DNA of 34,403 nucleotides from an uncultured Bacillota bacterium. GTDB lineage: Bacteria > Bacillota > Clostridia > Oscillospirales > Oscillospiraceae. A model generated the notes under the pieces. The model searched no databases and had not been told where the DNA came from. It worked only from the letters and a program-made list of their open reading frames with translations. A program made the position numbers and the translations under genes. The stretch covers positions 1-34,403 of the forward strand of contig CALACZ010000223.1 of the NCBI GenBank assembly GCA_937890735.1, in the 5' to 3' direction. Below, one piece after another: positions 22,492-31,073 of this stretch; position 1 is the first letter of the stretch, and the number at the start of each line of letters is the position of its first letter.

Positions 22492-24999
22492 ATGTCGGAC
22501 GGCAGAATGATATTTGATACCCTGCTAGATGTGACGGGTATCAGAAAAGGACTGGAAAAAATAAAGACCATGTCCGCCGATGAGCTGAGCGGCGCGGGAA
22601 GCGTCTTCGAGGAAACCGGCGGCAAGCTGACAAAATACATCACGAAACCTGCTCTGGGAGCCGCTACAGCTCTCGCAGGGCTCTCCCTGGTCAAAGGTTT
22701 TAACCGATTGAAAAATATCGACACGGCAAAAGCGCAGCTTGAAGGCTTAGGGCACTCCGCGAAAGAGGTTGAGTCCATCATGGATTCAGCCATGCAGGCG
22801 GTAAAGGGTACGGCTTATGGCTTCGACGAGGCAGCTACAGCAGCGGCGTCCGCGGTGGCTGCAGGAATCAAACCGGGGCAGGAGCTGACCCGCTACCTTG
22901 GGCTGGTAGGCGACGCCGCGGCGCAGTCCAAACTCTCGTTTACGGATATGGGCTCGATATTCAACAAAGTTATGGCGTCAGGCAAGATCTCCATGGAGGA
23001 AGTCAACCAGCTGGCAGACCAGGGTATACCGATCTACAAGATGCTTTCCGAGCAGTTAGGCGTTACCCAGGCGGACGTTCGCGAAATGGTATCCGAGGGT
23101 AAAGTCGACTCTGAGACGTTCCTCGCGGCGATCGAGGATAATATCGGCGGCGCGGCTCGTGTCATGGGCGAAAAATCCTTTACGGGAGCACTAGCCAACA
23201 TCGGCGCATCTCTTGGGCGTATCGGAGCGAACTTTCTCGATGCTGGAGGCAAGGGTGGCGGGTTCTTCTCCCAGCTCAAGCCTCTCATGGGTGAGCTGAT
23301 GGATACGCTGGGCGGTCTGGAAGATAAGGCCGCCGTGTGGGGCGAGAAATTCGGAAGCGCATTTGCGACCGTCGTTAAAGTGGTACGCGCGATCCCTGCG
23401 CCTGTGCTGGCTATCGGAACAGCCCTTGCGGCTTCTGCGGGACCCGCGTTACAGCTTACAGGCAAGATTATGGGCACCGTAGGCGCGATCAAGACATTCA
23501 AGGCTGAAGAAAAGGCCATGAGTACGCTCGCGGGGATCGCAAATGGCAAGCTCACCGTGCAGCAGGCTCTGGCCATGAAGCTCGGCGAAGGCCTGAAGAA
23601 AGCAGCAAGTGGCGCGCTGGCATTTGCAAAGAACCTGGTAAAGAAAATATCGACCACGGTTACTGATACCGCAACTACTACGCTAAACACGGCAGCGACC
23701 ACCCTCAACGGCACAGCGGCAGGAGCGGCAGCGAAAAAGGTACTCGCCTTCGCATCGGCGCATAAAGTCGCCATGCTTGCCTCTCTGGGGCTTGTGGGGG
23801 CGATCACAGCTCTTGCGGTCTATATGGCAAAAAGCGGGCTAAGCGCAGACGAGATGGCGGACAAGATCACCGGTTTTGCCGATATGGCGGCTGCGATGAT
23901 TCTGAAATTCGCTGCAGCGCTTCCGCAGGTACTTCCGCAGCTCACGGCGGCATTTGTTCAGGTGATCAACTCCCTGGTAGGAACGCTGCCGGTGCTTATT
24001 CCGACAATAGTTCAGGGCGGTATTACTCTCTTTATGGGGCTGGTACAGGCCCTCCCTGCAGTCGTTCAGGCTTTGGTAGTAGCCCTGCCAACCGTGATCC
24101 TTGCAGTGGTCAACGCCCTGGTAGCCGCGCTCCCTACCCTGCTGCAGGCGGCGATAACGCTCTTCATGGCGCTGGTACAGGCAATCCCTACCGTGATACA
24201 GGCTCTGGTAGCAGCTCTGCCACAGATCATCCAGGCAATCGTAAACACGATCCCGGTACTGATCCCGGCACTGATCCAGGCGGCGATAACGCTCTTCATG
24301 GCGTTTATTCAGGCAATACCCACGATCGTAACAGCATTGATCCAGGCTATGCCGCAGATCATCTCCGCGATCGTGCGGGGGCTTCTGGCGGGCATCGGTC
24401 AGATATTCAATATCGGCGTTCAGCTGCTGCAGCGGCTCTGGTCGGGCATCAGCAGCTGGGGCGGCAGCCTTAAAAGCAAGATCAGATCTCTGGCGAGTTC
24501 GCTCCCCGGGAAAATCAAGGACGGGGTCGGATCACTGATCTCGATTGGTAAGAACTGGATTCAGGGACTGTGGAACGGTATCGGATCCAAAAAAGATTGG
24601 CTCTGTAGTAAGATCAAGAGTCTGGCGAAAAATGCGAAAGACGCGATCAAGGACTTCTTCGGGATCCAATCCCCGTCTGTCGTGATGGAGAAAGACGTCG
24701 GCGTGTACATCCCGGAAGGTATCGGTGTAGGCATCATGCGCCGGACAAAAGCCCTGGTTGCTAAAGCGCGCGAGCAGGCCGCAGAGGTCAGAAGCGCATA
24801 CGCTGACGGATTGAACGGCGGAGCGATCACCACAATCGGCTCCCGGTTCGCTGCGACAGTAGCGCAGGAAGCCCCAGCGGCGGCAGAAGCTGCAAACGTA
24901 GAACAAACCTTTAACTTTTATCAGCCCTTCGAGTCCCCTATCGAGGTGGCGCGCAGGCTGAAGCAACAGGCAATGTACGGACTGGCAGGTGACAGCTAA
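22492..24999 (+). CDS. Tape measure protein
   Basis: The product is 835 residues, the largest gene. The N-terminal helical region (residues 1-300, including SFTDMGSIFNKVMASGKISM) is the conserved tape-measure domain. Low-complexity Ala/Thr helices follow, then a long hydrophobic region of 44-residue repeats (about 500-640), and a C-terminal segment (FFGIQSPSVVMEKDVGVYIP) typical of Firmicutes tape measures. It sets tail length; at the usual ratio the tail would be rather short (roughly 120 nm, inferred). Confidence 0.95.
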   Translation: MSDGRMIFDTLLDVTGIRKGLEKIKTMSADELSGAGSVFEETGGKLTKYITKPALGAATALAGLSLVKGFNRLKNIDTAKAQLEGLGHSAKEVESIMDSAMQAVKGTAYGFDEAATAAASAVAAGIKPGQELTRYLGLVGDAAAQSKLSFTDMGSIFNKVMASGKISMEEVNQLADQGIPIYKMLSEQLGVTQADVREMVSEGKVDSETFLAAIEDNIGGAARVMGEKSFTGALANIGASLGRIGANFLDAGGKGGGFFSQLKPLMGELMDTLGGLEDKAAVWGEKFGSAFATVVKVVRAIPAPVLAIGTALAASAGPALQLTGKIMGTVGAIKTFKAEEKAMSTLAGIANGKLTVQQALAMKLGEGLKKAASGALAFAKNLVKKISTTVTDTATTTLNTAATTLNGTAAGAAAKKVLAFASAHKVAMLASLGLVGAITALAVYMAKSGLSADEMADKITGFADMAAAMILKFAAALPQVLPQLTAAFVQVINSLVGTLPVLIPTIVQGGITLFMGLVQALPAVVQALVVALPTVILAVVNALVAALPTLLQAAITLFMALVQAIPTVIQALVAALPQIIQAIVNTIPVLIPALIQAAITLFMAFIQAIPTIVTALIQAMPQIISAIVRGLLAGIGQIFNIGVQLLQRLWSGISSWGGSLKSKIRSLASSLPGKIKDGVGSLISIGKNWIQGLWNGIGSKKDWLCSKIKSLAKNAKDAIKDFFGIQSPSVVMEKDVGVYIPEGIGVGIMRRTKALVAKAREQAAEVRSAYADGLNGGAITTIGSRFAATVAQEAPAAAEAANVEQTFNFYQPFESPIEVARRLKQQAMYGLAGDS
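24013..24408 (+). repeat. 132-bp (44-residue) repeats in tape measure
   Basis: Three successive units start near 24013, 24145 and 24277. The last two share an exact 27-bp block, beginning CAGGCGGCGATAACGCTCTT, at 24145 and 24277. Each unit encodes a hydrophobic ITLFM-A-VQAIP-type segment followed by ALPQIIQAIV-like segments. This is consistent with tandem duplication that changed tail length. Confidence 0.75.
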
Positions 25000-25860
25000 A
25001 TGGCAGACAGAACAGTACAATTAAGAGCCGTCAGATCTGACGGCCAGGTATTTGAGTACGAAGGTGACGACTGGGGTATCACGAGCCTTGAGGGGCTGGA
25101 CTTCCCCAAGTTCGAGATCTCAAAGGCTGACAGAGGATATGGCAATGGTTCGATCATTACGGGCAAACGAAAGGAAGCCCGTGATATCGACATCGTAGCG
25201 AGAGAACGGAACGCGGGTAACAACACCCTTGACCGCCCTCTCGCCCTGGGCTTTCACAACAGTAATTTTACCTTTGATCTCTACGTCACCTACATGGGTG
25301 TTACCAGGATCGCAAAGGGCTGCGAGCTGCAGGGGTCTAAGTGCCCGTCAGGGAACGTCTTCGACGCGCTGACGCTCACAGTCTCCTACCTGCATCCCGA
25401 TTCTGACCTGCTGGGTGAATCCAGCGATTCAACTAACTTCACCGCGGTAGATCCTATGTGGCATTGGTCAAGGGTTTATACACAGGGCGGATCACTGATC
25501 TGGGGCGTTATCAATCATGCAACGAGTAAAGTCATCAACTACTTGGGCAGTGAAGATACATTCATACATGTACGCCTGGAGGCCACAGGGCTCGTTGAGG
25601 GCGTCAATATCGGCATCGGTAGTATAAACGTCCATATTGACTGCACACTGGGTTCTGGGGACGTTCTGGAGCTTGACAGCGAAGCTAAGACGGTAAAGGT
25701 GAACGGCGTAGATCTGGCGCCCGCAAACTATGACGGTGAGCTGGTGCCGAAGCTGATATTGACCTACGGCGATAACGTCGTCACGGTCAAGGCAGATGAC
25801 GAAGGTAACACCGCTTTTGATGCTGACGTGACCTATGTCGGCAGATACGGAGGTATCTAA
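25000..25860 (+). CDS. Distal tail protein (Dit)
   Basis: The product is 286 residues, immediately after the tape measure (TAA then ATG). The N-terminal half (EISKADRGYGNGSIITGKRK, then ARDIDIVARER) and NPLDRP-like NTLDRPLALGF are typical of Firmicutes Dit proteins, which form the hexameric hub of the baseplate. The C-terminal part resembles a galectin/jelly-roll fold. The next gene overlaps (TAATG). Confidence 0.87.
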   Translation: MADRTVQLRAVRSDGQVFEYEGDDWGITSLEGLDFPKFEISKADRGYGNGSIITGKRKEARDIDIVARERNAGNNTLDRPLALGFHNSNFTFDLYVTYMGVTRIAKGCELQGSKCPSGNVFDALTLTVSYLHPDSDLLGESSDSTNFTAVDPMWHWSRVYTQGGSLIWGVINHATSKVINYLGSEDTFIHVRLEATGLVEGVNIGIGSINVHIDCTLGSGDVLELDSEAKTVKVNGVDLAPANYDGELVPKLILTYGDNVVTVKADDEGNTAFDADVTYVGRYGGI

Positions 25861-27056
25861 TGATCAGAGCGACAGATTACACAGGAAAACTGCTGGGCAA
25901 TGTGGACTTTATCGAGGCAAGCTGGGATCGTAAATGGTCAGAGCCCGGTGAGTTCATGGTCTATATGGCGCTGGCTGAATATAACCGGCTGGACGCTCTG
26001 GGCATGAAGTACCTGGAGAACGTCGGAAGACCGGAAACAGGAGTGGTTCAGAAGATCGAGTACAAGCGCGAGACGTCGGGGCCTACCGTTACGGTCTCCG
26101 GCAAATTCGTTGACGCTCTTCTGGACTTCGGGGCGTACCGGAAGACGCAGGTCGTGAGCGCCGCGACTGCTGCAGAGGTCAAGACGGCGATCACGTCTTA
26201 CATATCTAACGCGATCGCAGGCGTAGCGGTCGGCAGCTCGACCTACAGACCACTTAAGTCTGTAGCGGTAGCATCTGGCTCCAGTTTCCCGAACGCGGCT
26301 GACCTCTCGATCGAGCAGAACACACAGATGGGCGAAGCCCTCTACTCGATCCTGTCAGGAACCGGGTACGGACTGCTGACCTCGGTGGCAGCCTACCCTG
26401 CCGCTGACGGCTCCGGGTCTGTGGGGCTTTCCGTGAAATTCGCTCCGGGAGTCGATCGGACAGAAGGCGATGCCGGGGTGTTTTTCGGCAAGGCATACAA
26501 CAACGTGGACAGTATGAGCTACTCGCTCGACGAGTCTGCGGAGTTCTGTCTTTACGAGATCCTGCAGGAGGTCGAGTCTGACGTTTATGGAAGTTATTCG
26601 ACTTCGTACTTCCCTATCAAATTCACGGAAATCGAAAACAGCGAGACAAAGTACTTCATAGGCTGCACGTACTACTACGGCGGCAATAAGCCGAGCAACC
26701 TGGGTGCGTGTTACCCCAAGAAAATCTTGAAAACTTCATTATCATCGGATGAGTGCGATCTGAAAGTCACGACCGCTGCGAACCAGCAAAAAATCAGAAA
26801 CCTGATGCAGAAAAAAGCGCAGCTGGATATGCTGGACCACTACAAAATAGAGACCATATCGATAAACGTGATTCAGGAGAGATTCACCTACTTACAGGAC
26901 TATGACCTGGGTGATCGGTGTGCCGCTCTGATCGACGATATGGAACAGTTATTTTACGCCCGGATCGAACAGATAAACGAGACGCACCGGTCTAACAGGA
27001 TCGATGTGCAGCTTGTTCTGGGGACTCCGAGCAAGCAAAGATGGAGGACTAAATAA
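25860..27056 (+). CDS. Tail-tip protein (Gp37-like, baseplate hub)
   Basis: The product is 398 residues. The pattern IEASWDRKWSEPGEFMVYM at the start, a VTVSGKFVDALLDFGAYRKT block, and RIEQINETHRSNRIDVQL at the end matches Siphovirus ReqiPepy6 Gp37-like tail proteins. It acts in the baseplate hub next to Dit. No endopeptidase motif is seen. The next gene overlaps (TAATG). Confidence 0.85.
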   Translation: MIRATDYTGKLLGNVDFIEASWDRKWSEPGEFMVYMALAEYNRLDALGMKYLENVGRPETGVVQKIEYKRETSGPTVTVSGKFVDALLDFGAYRKTQVVSAATAAEVKTAITSYISNAIAGVAVGSSTYRPLKSVAVASGSSFPNAADLSIEQNTQMGEALYSILSGTGYGLLTSVAAYPAADGSGSVGLSVKFAPGVDRTEGDAGVFFGKAYNNVDSMSYSLDESAEFCLYEILQEVESDVYGSYSTSYFPIKFTEIENSETKYFIGCTYYYGGNKPSNLGACYPKKILKTSLSSDECDLKVTTAANQQKIRNLMQKKAQLDMLDHYKIETISINVIQERFTYLQDYDLGDRCAALIDDMEQLFYARIEQINETHRSNRIDVQLVLGTPSKQRWRTK

Positions 27057-27859
27057 TGGCGGAAGTTTATTGCCCGTTCGAGTCGCTCAATACGGGAACG
27101 GCTGCAGAGCCGGTCTACGACCGGGCGATCACGGCAGAAATGGAGCGGACTTTTAACAAGCTGCGTTACACTAACGGAGTATTCAGCTCTGTAGGCAGCG
27201 CGCTCACAGTGTCCGCGAATAATAACATGACCGTTACAGTAGGAACCGGCGGGGCGCATATCGAGGGCGCGATGTACATCAATACTGCGCCCATCAGTCT
27301 GACCGTAGAAGCAGCTAACGCGTCGCTGAACAGGATCGACCGTGTGGTACTGCAGTTTAATACCTCGGTATCGGTCAGATCGGTCAGGGCGCTGATCCGA
27401 ACCGGAACAGCCGCGACGAATCCAGTTGCGCCGGAGCTGCGGCAGGAGTCGAACCTGTACGAGATCGCGCTGGCTGACATCTATGTCAAGAAAGGCACGA
27501 CGTCGATCGCCACAAGCGCGATCACTGATCAGAGGCTAAACTCTGCGCTCTGCGGGTTCGTCGTGGCGGCGATACCGTCAAGCGTCGATACAACAGGGCT
27601 GTTTGACCAGTATCAGGCTTCTCTGGATGAATGGCTCGACACAGTAGCCGCCGCCCTGGATGATACGCTGGCGGGGAATCTGCAGAACCAGATCACAGCG
27701 CTGGGAACCAGATTGACCACAGAAGAAAGCAAAGTACAGCCGCTTAATAAGGGTGGTACAGGGGCGACTACTGCAGAAGCGGCTAGAGAAAACTTGGGAC
27801 TGTCGTTATCCGCCGAAACAAAGCAAATGTTTTCGGATGAAGGCTATCCGATAGAGTAG
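27056..27859 (+). CDS. Baseplate/tail fibre-like protein
   Basis: The product is 267 residues. The beta-rich N-terminal half contains VTVGTGGAHIEGAMYI and LNRIDRVVLQFNT, familiar from upper-baseplate proteins. A helical region follows, then GGTGATTAEAARENLGL, a common phage tail-fibre motif. It probably carries or connects the host-binding tip formed with the following genes. Confidence 0.85.
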   Translation: MAEVYCPFESLNTGTAAEPVYDRAITAEMERTFNKLRYTNGVFSSVGSALTVSANNNMTVTVGTGGAHIEGAMYINTAPISLTVEAANASLNRIDRVVLQFNTSVSVRSVRALIRTGTAATNPVAPELRQESNLYEIALADIYVKKGTTSIATSAITDQRLNSALCGFVVAAIPSSVDTTGLFDQYQASLDEWLDTVAAALDDTLAGNLQNQITALGTRLTTEESKVQPLNKGGTGATTAEAARENLGLSLSAETKQMFSDEGYPIE

Positions 27860-27871
27860 AAAGGAGGAGGC

Positions 27872-28300
27872 ATGAGTTTATTAGATAATATCTGTCAGGC
27901 GCTTATCAAGATGATAAAGAAAAAAGACTCGACAAAGCTTGTATGGAAGAATGCAAGCCCGACAAGTGCTTTTGTGAAACAGAACGTGCCAATAAGCGCA
28001 GGTGCAAATGACCTTGTAACTATCGTGCATGAAGGTGGTTCGACCTCTGCAAAGCCCGGAAAAGGCGGACATCTTTTTTATGATGAGTACACTACCGGGT
28101 GGGTTATAGAGCACCGCACTGTAAATGTTTCTACCAATACGGTGTCGTTTGAGACCGCATACACGCATAAAGGTTATGCAGACGCTGACTCGGTGGCAAA
28201 CAATAAGTGTATTCCATTAGCAATATACGTTACGAAACTGGGGGGGGAGTACTTCGTAATCTTCTTCAATCGTTTACAGGGAGGTGTTGTATATGCTTAG
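27872..28300 (+). CDS. Tail-tip paralogue 1 (NASPTSAF family)
   Basis: The product is 142 residues, with AAAGGAGGAGGC upstream. It begins with a short amphipathic helix (LLDNICQALIKMIKKKD), then WKNASPTSAFVKQNVPIS and a beta-rich body ending NNKCIPLAIYVTKLGG. The next two genes share the helix and the NASP-S-F motif, so this is the first of three paralogues. Position after the fibre protein suggests a virion surface or receptor-binding role. The segment is AT-richer than the upstream tail genes. Confidence 0.8.
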   Translation: MSLLDNICQALIKMIKKKDSTKLVWKNASPTSAFVKQNVPISAGANDLVTIVHEGGSTSAKPGKGGHLFYDEYTTGWVIEHRTVNVSTNTVSFETAYTHKGYADADSVANNKCIPLAIYVTKLGGEYFVIFFNRLQGGVVYA

Positions 28301-28691
28301 CATCTTAGACAAAGCCCTGCAGGCGATCCTGAAAATGCTGAAAAAGAAAGATGAGCGGGTGCTGCTTTGGTCGAACGCAAGCCCTACGAGTGCATTCGCT
28401 AAGCAGAAAGTGGCACTATCACTCAACGCAGGGGATACCGTTCGCATTGAAAGTTGCCTGTTCAACAATTACACAAAGCGGCGTACTATACAAGATTTTA
28501 CTGTTGGACAGGAGGGGTATCTTTTTCAGGCACTTAGTTACATTGTTTGGCGCACAGTATTTATTAACACGTCAGGTGTTCAGTTTGACAATGGACAGAA
28601 TACATCTGCTTTCAATAGCGCAAATATGGATAATACGGCGTGTATTCCGACGAGAATATGGCTTGTAAAATCTTCTGGGGGGGCAAACTAG
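28293..28691 (+). CDS. Tail-tip paralogue 2
   Basis: The product is 132 residues from ATG 28293 (GGGAGG at 28279-28284, 8-nt gap); the GTG at 28284 overlaps the ribosome site and is rejected. It begins LSILDKALQAILKMLKKKD, then WSNASPTSAFAKQKVALS, closely parallel to the previous gene, and ends with TACIPTRIWLVKSSGG, again parallel. It is diverged in the middle, as expected of surface-exposed host-contact proteins. It overlaps the upstream stop. Confidence 0.8.
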   Translation: MLSILDKALQAILKMLKKKDERVLLWSNASPTSAFAKQKVALSLNAGDTVRIESCLFNNYTKRRTIQDFTVGQEGYLFQALSYIVWRTVFINTSGVQFDNGQNTSAFNSANMDNTACIPTRIWLVKSSGGAN

Positions 28692-28733
28692 TTAGCCTTT
28701 TCCGCAAACTTCTCGTGAGAGGAGGTGTGCGGT

Positions 28734-29015
28734 ATGGCTACTAACCAGAATGAGTATAATCAGGCGATACAGAATCTTATAGCCATGAATAAAACCAAAG
28801 CTGAAATAAAAAGAATATACAAAAACGCAAGCCCTGGTAGCGAGTTTAAAGCTCAAACGGTGACAAATGATATGGGCGACTATTCCAGATACCTTGTGCT
28901 GTTTGGATACGGAGCTGCTCCGTGTGCGCTTGCCATTGCTGAAAAAAAACAAGAAAACACTTTGCTACGGTATTGTTTCCGCAGCAGTGCAGAGGACGAT
29001 AACGATCAACAATAA
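28734..29015 (+). CDS. Tail-tip paralogue 3, 5' frame of a frameshifted gene
   Basis: There are 93 residues from ATG 28734 (GAGAGGAGGTGTGC). The start (NEYNQAIQNLIAMNKTKAEI, then YKNASPGSEFKAQTV) matches paralogues 1 and 2, but after an A8 run (28942-28949) the frame drifts into RYCFRSSAEDDNDQQ and stops. Removing one A restores a protein that reads through to 29118 with a family-like end. It is either a sequencing/assembly error, a phase-variable gene, or a protein needing slippage. Confidence 0.7.
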   Translation: MATNQNEYNQAIQNLIAMNKTKAEIKRIYKNASPGSEFKAQTVTNDMGDYSRYLVLFGYGAAPCALAIAEKKQENTLLRYCFRSSAEDDNDQQ

Positions 29016-29118
29016 TAAGTTTGTTGTGTCGATCGGCGAAATATTATCCAGTGGATGGCAGACAAACAACAAGATGATGGTGCCACTTGAAATCTATGGA
29101 ATGAAAGGAGTGATTTAA
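28950..29118 (+). pseudogene. Tail-tip paralogue 3, out-of-frame 3' part
   Basis: In the frame one base over from 28734 the sequence reads TLCYGIVSAAVQRTITINNN and continues to NNKMMVPLEIYGMKGVI, ending at TAA 29116-29118. The ending parallels the NNKCIPLAIYVTK end of paralogue 1. It has no start or ribosome site of its own, so it is the detached C-terminus of the gene above. The next gene overlaps its stop (TAATG), as if it were still translated. Confidence 0.65.
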
Positions 29119-29387
29119 TGGAAAAATACGCATTGAATTTAGGAGAAAACGGGCGCATCCTGTCCGTTTGTGTCTGTATTGAAGGGCAGACGTATGAAAA
29201 TGTAGTTGATTCATTCCCAGACGGGGATGTAACAGAATACCGGTATGTGGACGGTGAATTTATTCACGATCCACTACCGACACCAGAGCCAGCAGAAGCA
29301 GAACCGACGGCGGAAGAAGACGCACTGGCGATGCTGGTAGACCACGAAGAAAGACTTATCTCATTAGAACTCGGGATAACCGAGTAG
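29118..29387 (+). CDS. Phage protein with acidic linker and coiled coil
   Basis: The product is 89 residues with AAAGGAGTGATTTA upstream. A short beta N-terminus (YALNLGENGRILSVCVCIEG) is followed by a Pro/Glu linker (PTPEPAEAEPTAEEDA) and a final helix (MLVDHEERLISLELGI). Similar small proteins lie between tail fibre genes and XkdX-like genes in Firmicutes phages. The function is unknown. Confidence 0.75.
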   Translation: MEKYALNLGENGRILSVCVCIEGQTYENVVDSFPDGDVTEYRYVDGEFIHDPLPTPEPAEAEPTAEEDALAMLVDHEERLISLELGITE

Positions 29388-29399
29388 GAAGGAGTAAAA

Positions 29400-29537
29400 A
29401 TGCTGTACAGAACATTAAAGAGACTGATCGAGTTAGGTAGAACCGACGGACTGGAAGAAAAAATCGATATCTTCTTTGCTGCCGGAAAAATCACAGAGGA
29501 TCAGTACAACGAACTGGTCGAAGCACTGAAAAAGTAG
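29400..29537 (+). CDS. XkdX-like small protein
   Basis: The product is 45 residues starting at ATG 29400 (GTAGGAAGGAGTAAAA). It contains LYRTLKRLIELGRTDGLEEK and AAGKITEDQYNELV, the XkdX family pattern (PF09693). These short proteins are found between tail and lysis genes in Firmicutes prophages. The precise role is unknown. Confidence 0.82.
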   Translation: MLYRTLKRLIELGRTDGLEEKIDIFFAAGKITEDQYNELVEALKK

Positions 29538-29549
29538 GAGGTATAAACC

Positions 29550-29879
29550 ATGAAAAACGAAACAATCAAAGCGTTCATCAGGCTGCTGGTGGCAGCGATT
29601 CTGATGTTTAACAGCGTCCTGACGGCGAAAGGGCTGAACCCGATCCCGTTTGATGAGTCGGCATTTTCTGACGTTATGCTGCAGGTAGCAACGGGGCTGT
29701 CTGTGATCTGGTGTTGGTGGAAGAATAACAACGTGACCGCTAGGGCACAGGCAACTAAGGAGCTGACTGATAAAATCGCAACGGGCAAGGTTGCTACCGT
29801 AACAGTGCCAGAAGTTGAAGAGGAAGGACTGCCTGATGGAGCATCCATCAAGTTAGAGTGCGGAGAGGAGGACAAATAA
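29550..29879 (+). CDS. Holin, SPP1 type
   Basis: The product is 109 residues. One hydrophobic segment (AFIRLLVAAILMFNSVL) precedes GLNPIPFDESAF, and a second lies around VATGLSVIWCWWKNNN; the tail is charged. This two-segment layout with the WWKNNN motif is typical of SPP1-family holins. It permeabilises the membrane so the amidase encoded next can reach the wall. Confidence 0.88.
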   Translation: MKNETIKAFIRLLVAAILMFNSVLTAKGLNPIPFDESAFSDVMLQVATGLSVIWCWWKNNNVTARAQATKELTDKIATGKVATVTVPEVEEEGLPDGASIKLECGEEDK

Positions 29880-30767
29880 ATGAGTTACACTATCGTATCC
29901 ATGCCGATCTCTTCGAGCAAGTACAGCAAGAAGTGCCCATATTCCATGAAACCGCAGTACATCACCGTACACAATACAGCGAACGACGCGAGTGCAAGAA
30001 ATGAAGTGGCGTATATGAGACGGAATAACACTTCTACGTCCTACCACGTTGCGGTAGACAACAAGGAAGTAGTTATTGCCGCCCCATTCAACAGGAACTG
30101 TTTCCATGCAGGAGACGGCAGGAACGGAACAGGAAACAGAAAAACCATCGGCATTGAAATTTGTTACTCTAAGTCGGGTGGAAGTAGATTTGACGCGGCA
30201 GAAGATAACGCAGCCAGATATATCGCATCCCTACTGAAAGCCTATGGATGGGGAATCAACCGTGTAAAACGGCATTATGACTGGTCGCGAAAATACTGCC
30301 CTCATAGAACGATGGACAGAGGATGGACTAGATTCCTCAACATGGTGAGAAGCTACATGGGCTTGCCTGCCGCCAGCATTCCCAGCGGCGGCGAGGGCAC
30401 TGCCTCCGTCGGCAAAGTCGCTATTGATAAGAGATGGGGACCTGATACAACCAGAGCGTCCCAGAAGGTTCTTGGCACGTATATAGACGGCATTGTAAGT
30501 AAACAGTCAAAAAGGGCGAAAAAGTATCTGCCTAATGTGTCTACAGCGTCATGGAAGTTTGTGAATAATCCGGGCAGAGGATCTAATATGGTAAGAGCAC
30601 TGCAAAAGCTGGTAGGTGCTTCTGTTGACGGTAAATGCGGTCCTGCGACAGTGTCCGCATTACAGAAATTCTTAAAGAACAAAGGCTATTATTCCGGAGC
30701 TATCGACTCCAAGATGGGTCCCGGCACTGTAGGCGGCTGGCAGAAATACATCAACAGCAGACTGTAG
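29880..30767 (+). CDS. N-acetylmuramoyl-L-alanine amidase (endolysin)
   Basis: The product is 295 residues. The Amidase_2 domain covers about 1-160, with zinc-site residues in ITVHNTAND (His31), KRHYDWSRKYCPHR and the CPHR cysteine. The C-terminal part has peptidoglycan-binding-like repeats (DKRWGPDTTRASQKVLG, then VDGKCGPATVSALQKFLKNK). It cuts the bond between muramic acid and the peptide stem at lysis. The start directly follows the holin stop. Confidence 0.93.
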   Translation: MSYTIVSMPISSSKYSKKCPYSMKPQYITVHNTANDASARNEVAYMRRNNTSTSYHVAVDNKEVVIAAPFNRNCFHAGDGRNGTGNRKTIGIEICYSKSGGSRFDAAEDNAARYIASLLKAYGWGINRVKRHYDWSRKYCPHRTMDRGWTRFLNMVRSYMGLPAASIPSGGEGTASVGKVAIDKRWGPDTTRASQKVLGTYIDGIVSKQSKRAKKYLPNVSTASWKFVNNPGRGSNMVRALQKLVGASVDGKCGPATVSALQKFLKNKGYYSGAIDSKMGPGTVGGWQKYINSRL

Positions 30768-30776
30768 GAGGCGACT

Positions 30777-31073
30777 ATGACTACGATACAGGCGGTTATC
30801 ATCGCCGCGATCCCGTCCGTCTTGTCCGGACTGACCATGCTTGTGGTGACACGGCACCAGAAAAAAGCCGAGAAAAGCAATGCGGCGGCAGAACAGCGTG
30901 AGGAACTGACGCTGAAAGCTCTGAACGCTGTTTTCAGCGTCACAAAGGAGCTGGTGGACTGTACGCTGTACGGCAAAAAACCGAACGGCGATCTCGCAGA
31001 TGCGTATCAGTACAAGCAGAAAGTAAAGCATGAAATGGAGGACTATGCGAGGCACAGAGCCTCTCAACGATAG
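30777..31073 (+). CDS. Small membrane protein of the lysis module
   Basis: The product is 98 residues. One N-terminal membrane segment (VIIAAIPSVLSGLTMLVV) is followed by a long charged helix (KKAEKSNAAAEQREELTLKA) and a basic tail. TAGGAGGCGACT precedes it. Similar proteins follow endolysin genes in Firmicutes phages and may tune lysis, but this is not demonstrated. It overlaps the convergent integrase by ten bases. Confidence 0.75.
   Translation: MTTIQAVIIAAIPSVLSGLTMLVVTRHQKKAEKSNAAAEQREELTLKALNAVFSVTKELVDCTLYGKKPNGDLADAYQYKQKVKHEMEDYARHRASQR

Noticed and set aside
23034..23807. Minus-strand frame of 257 residues
   Set aside because: It is an antisense shadow of the Ala-rich tape measure segment.
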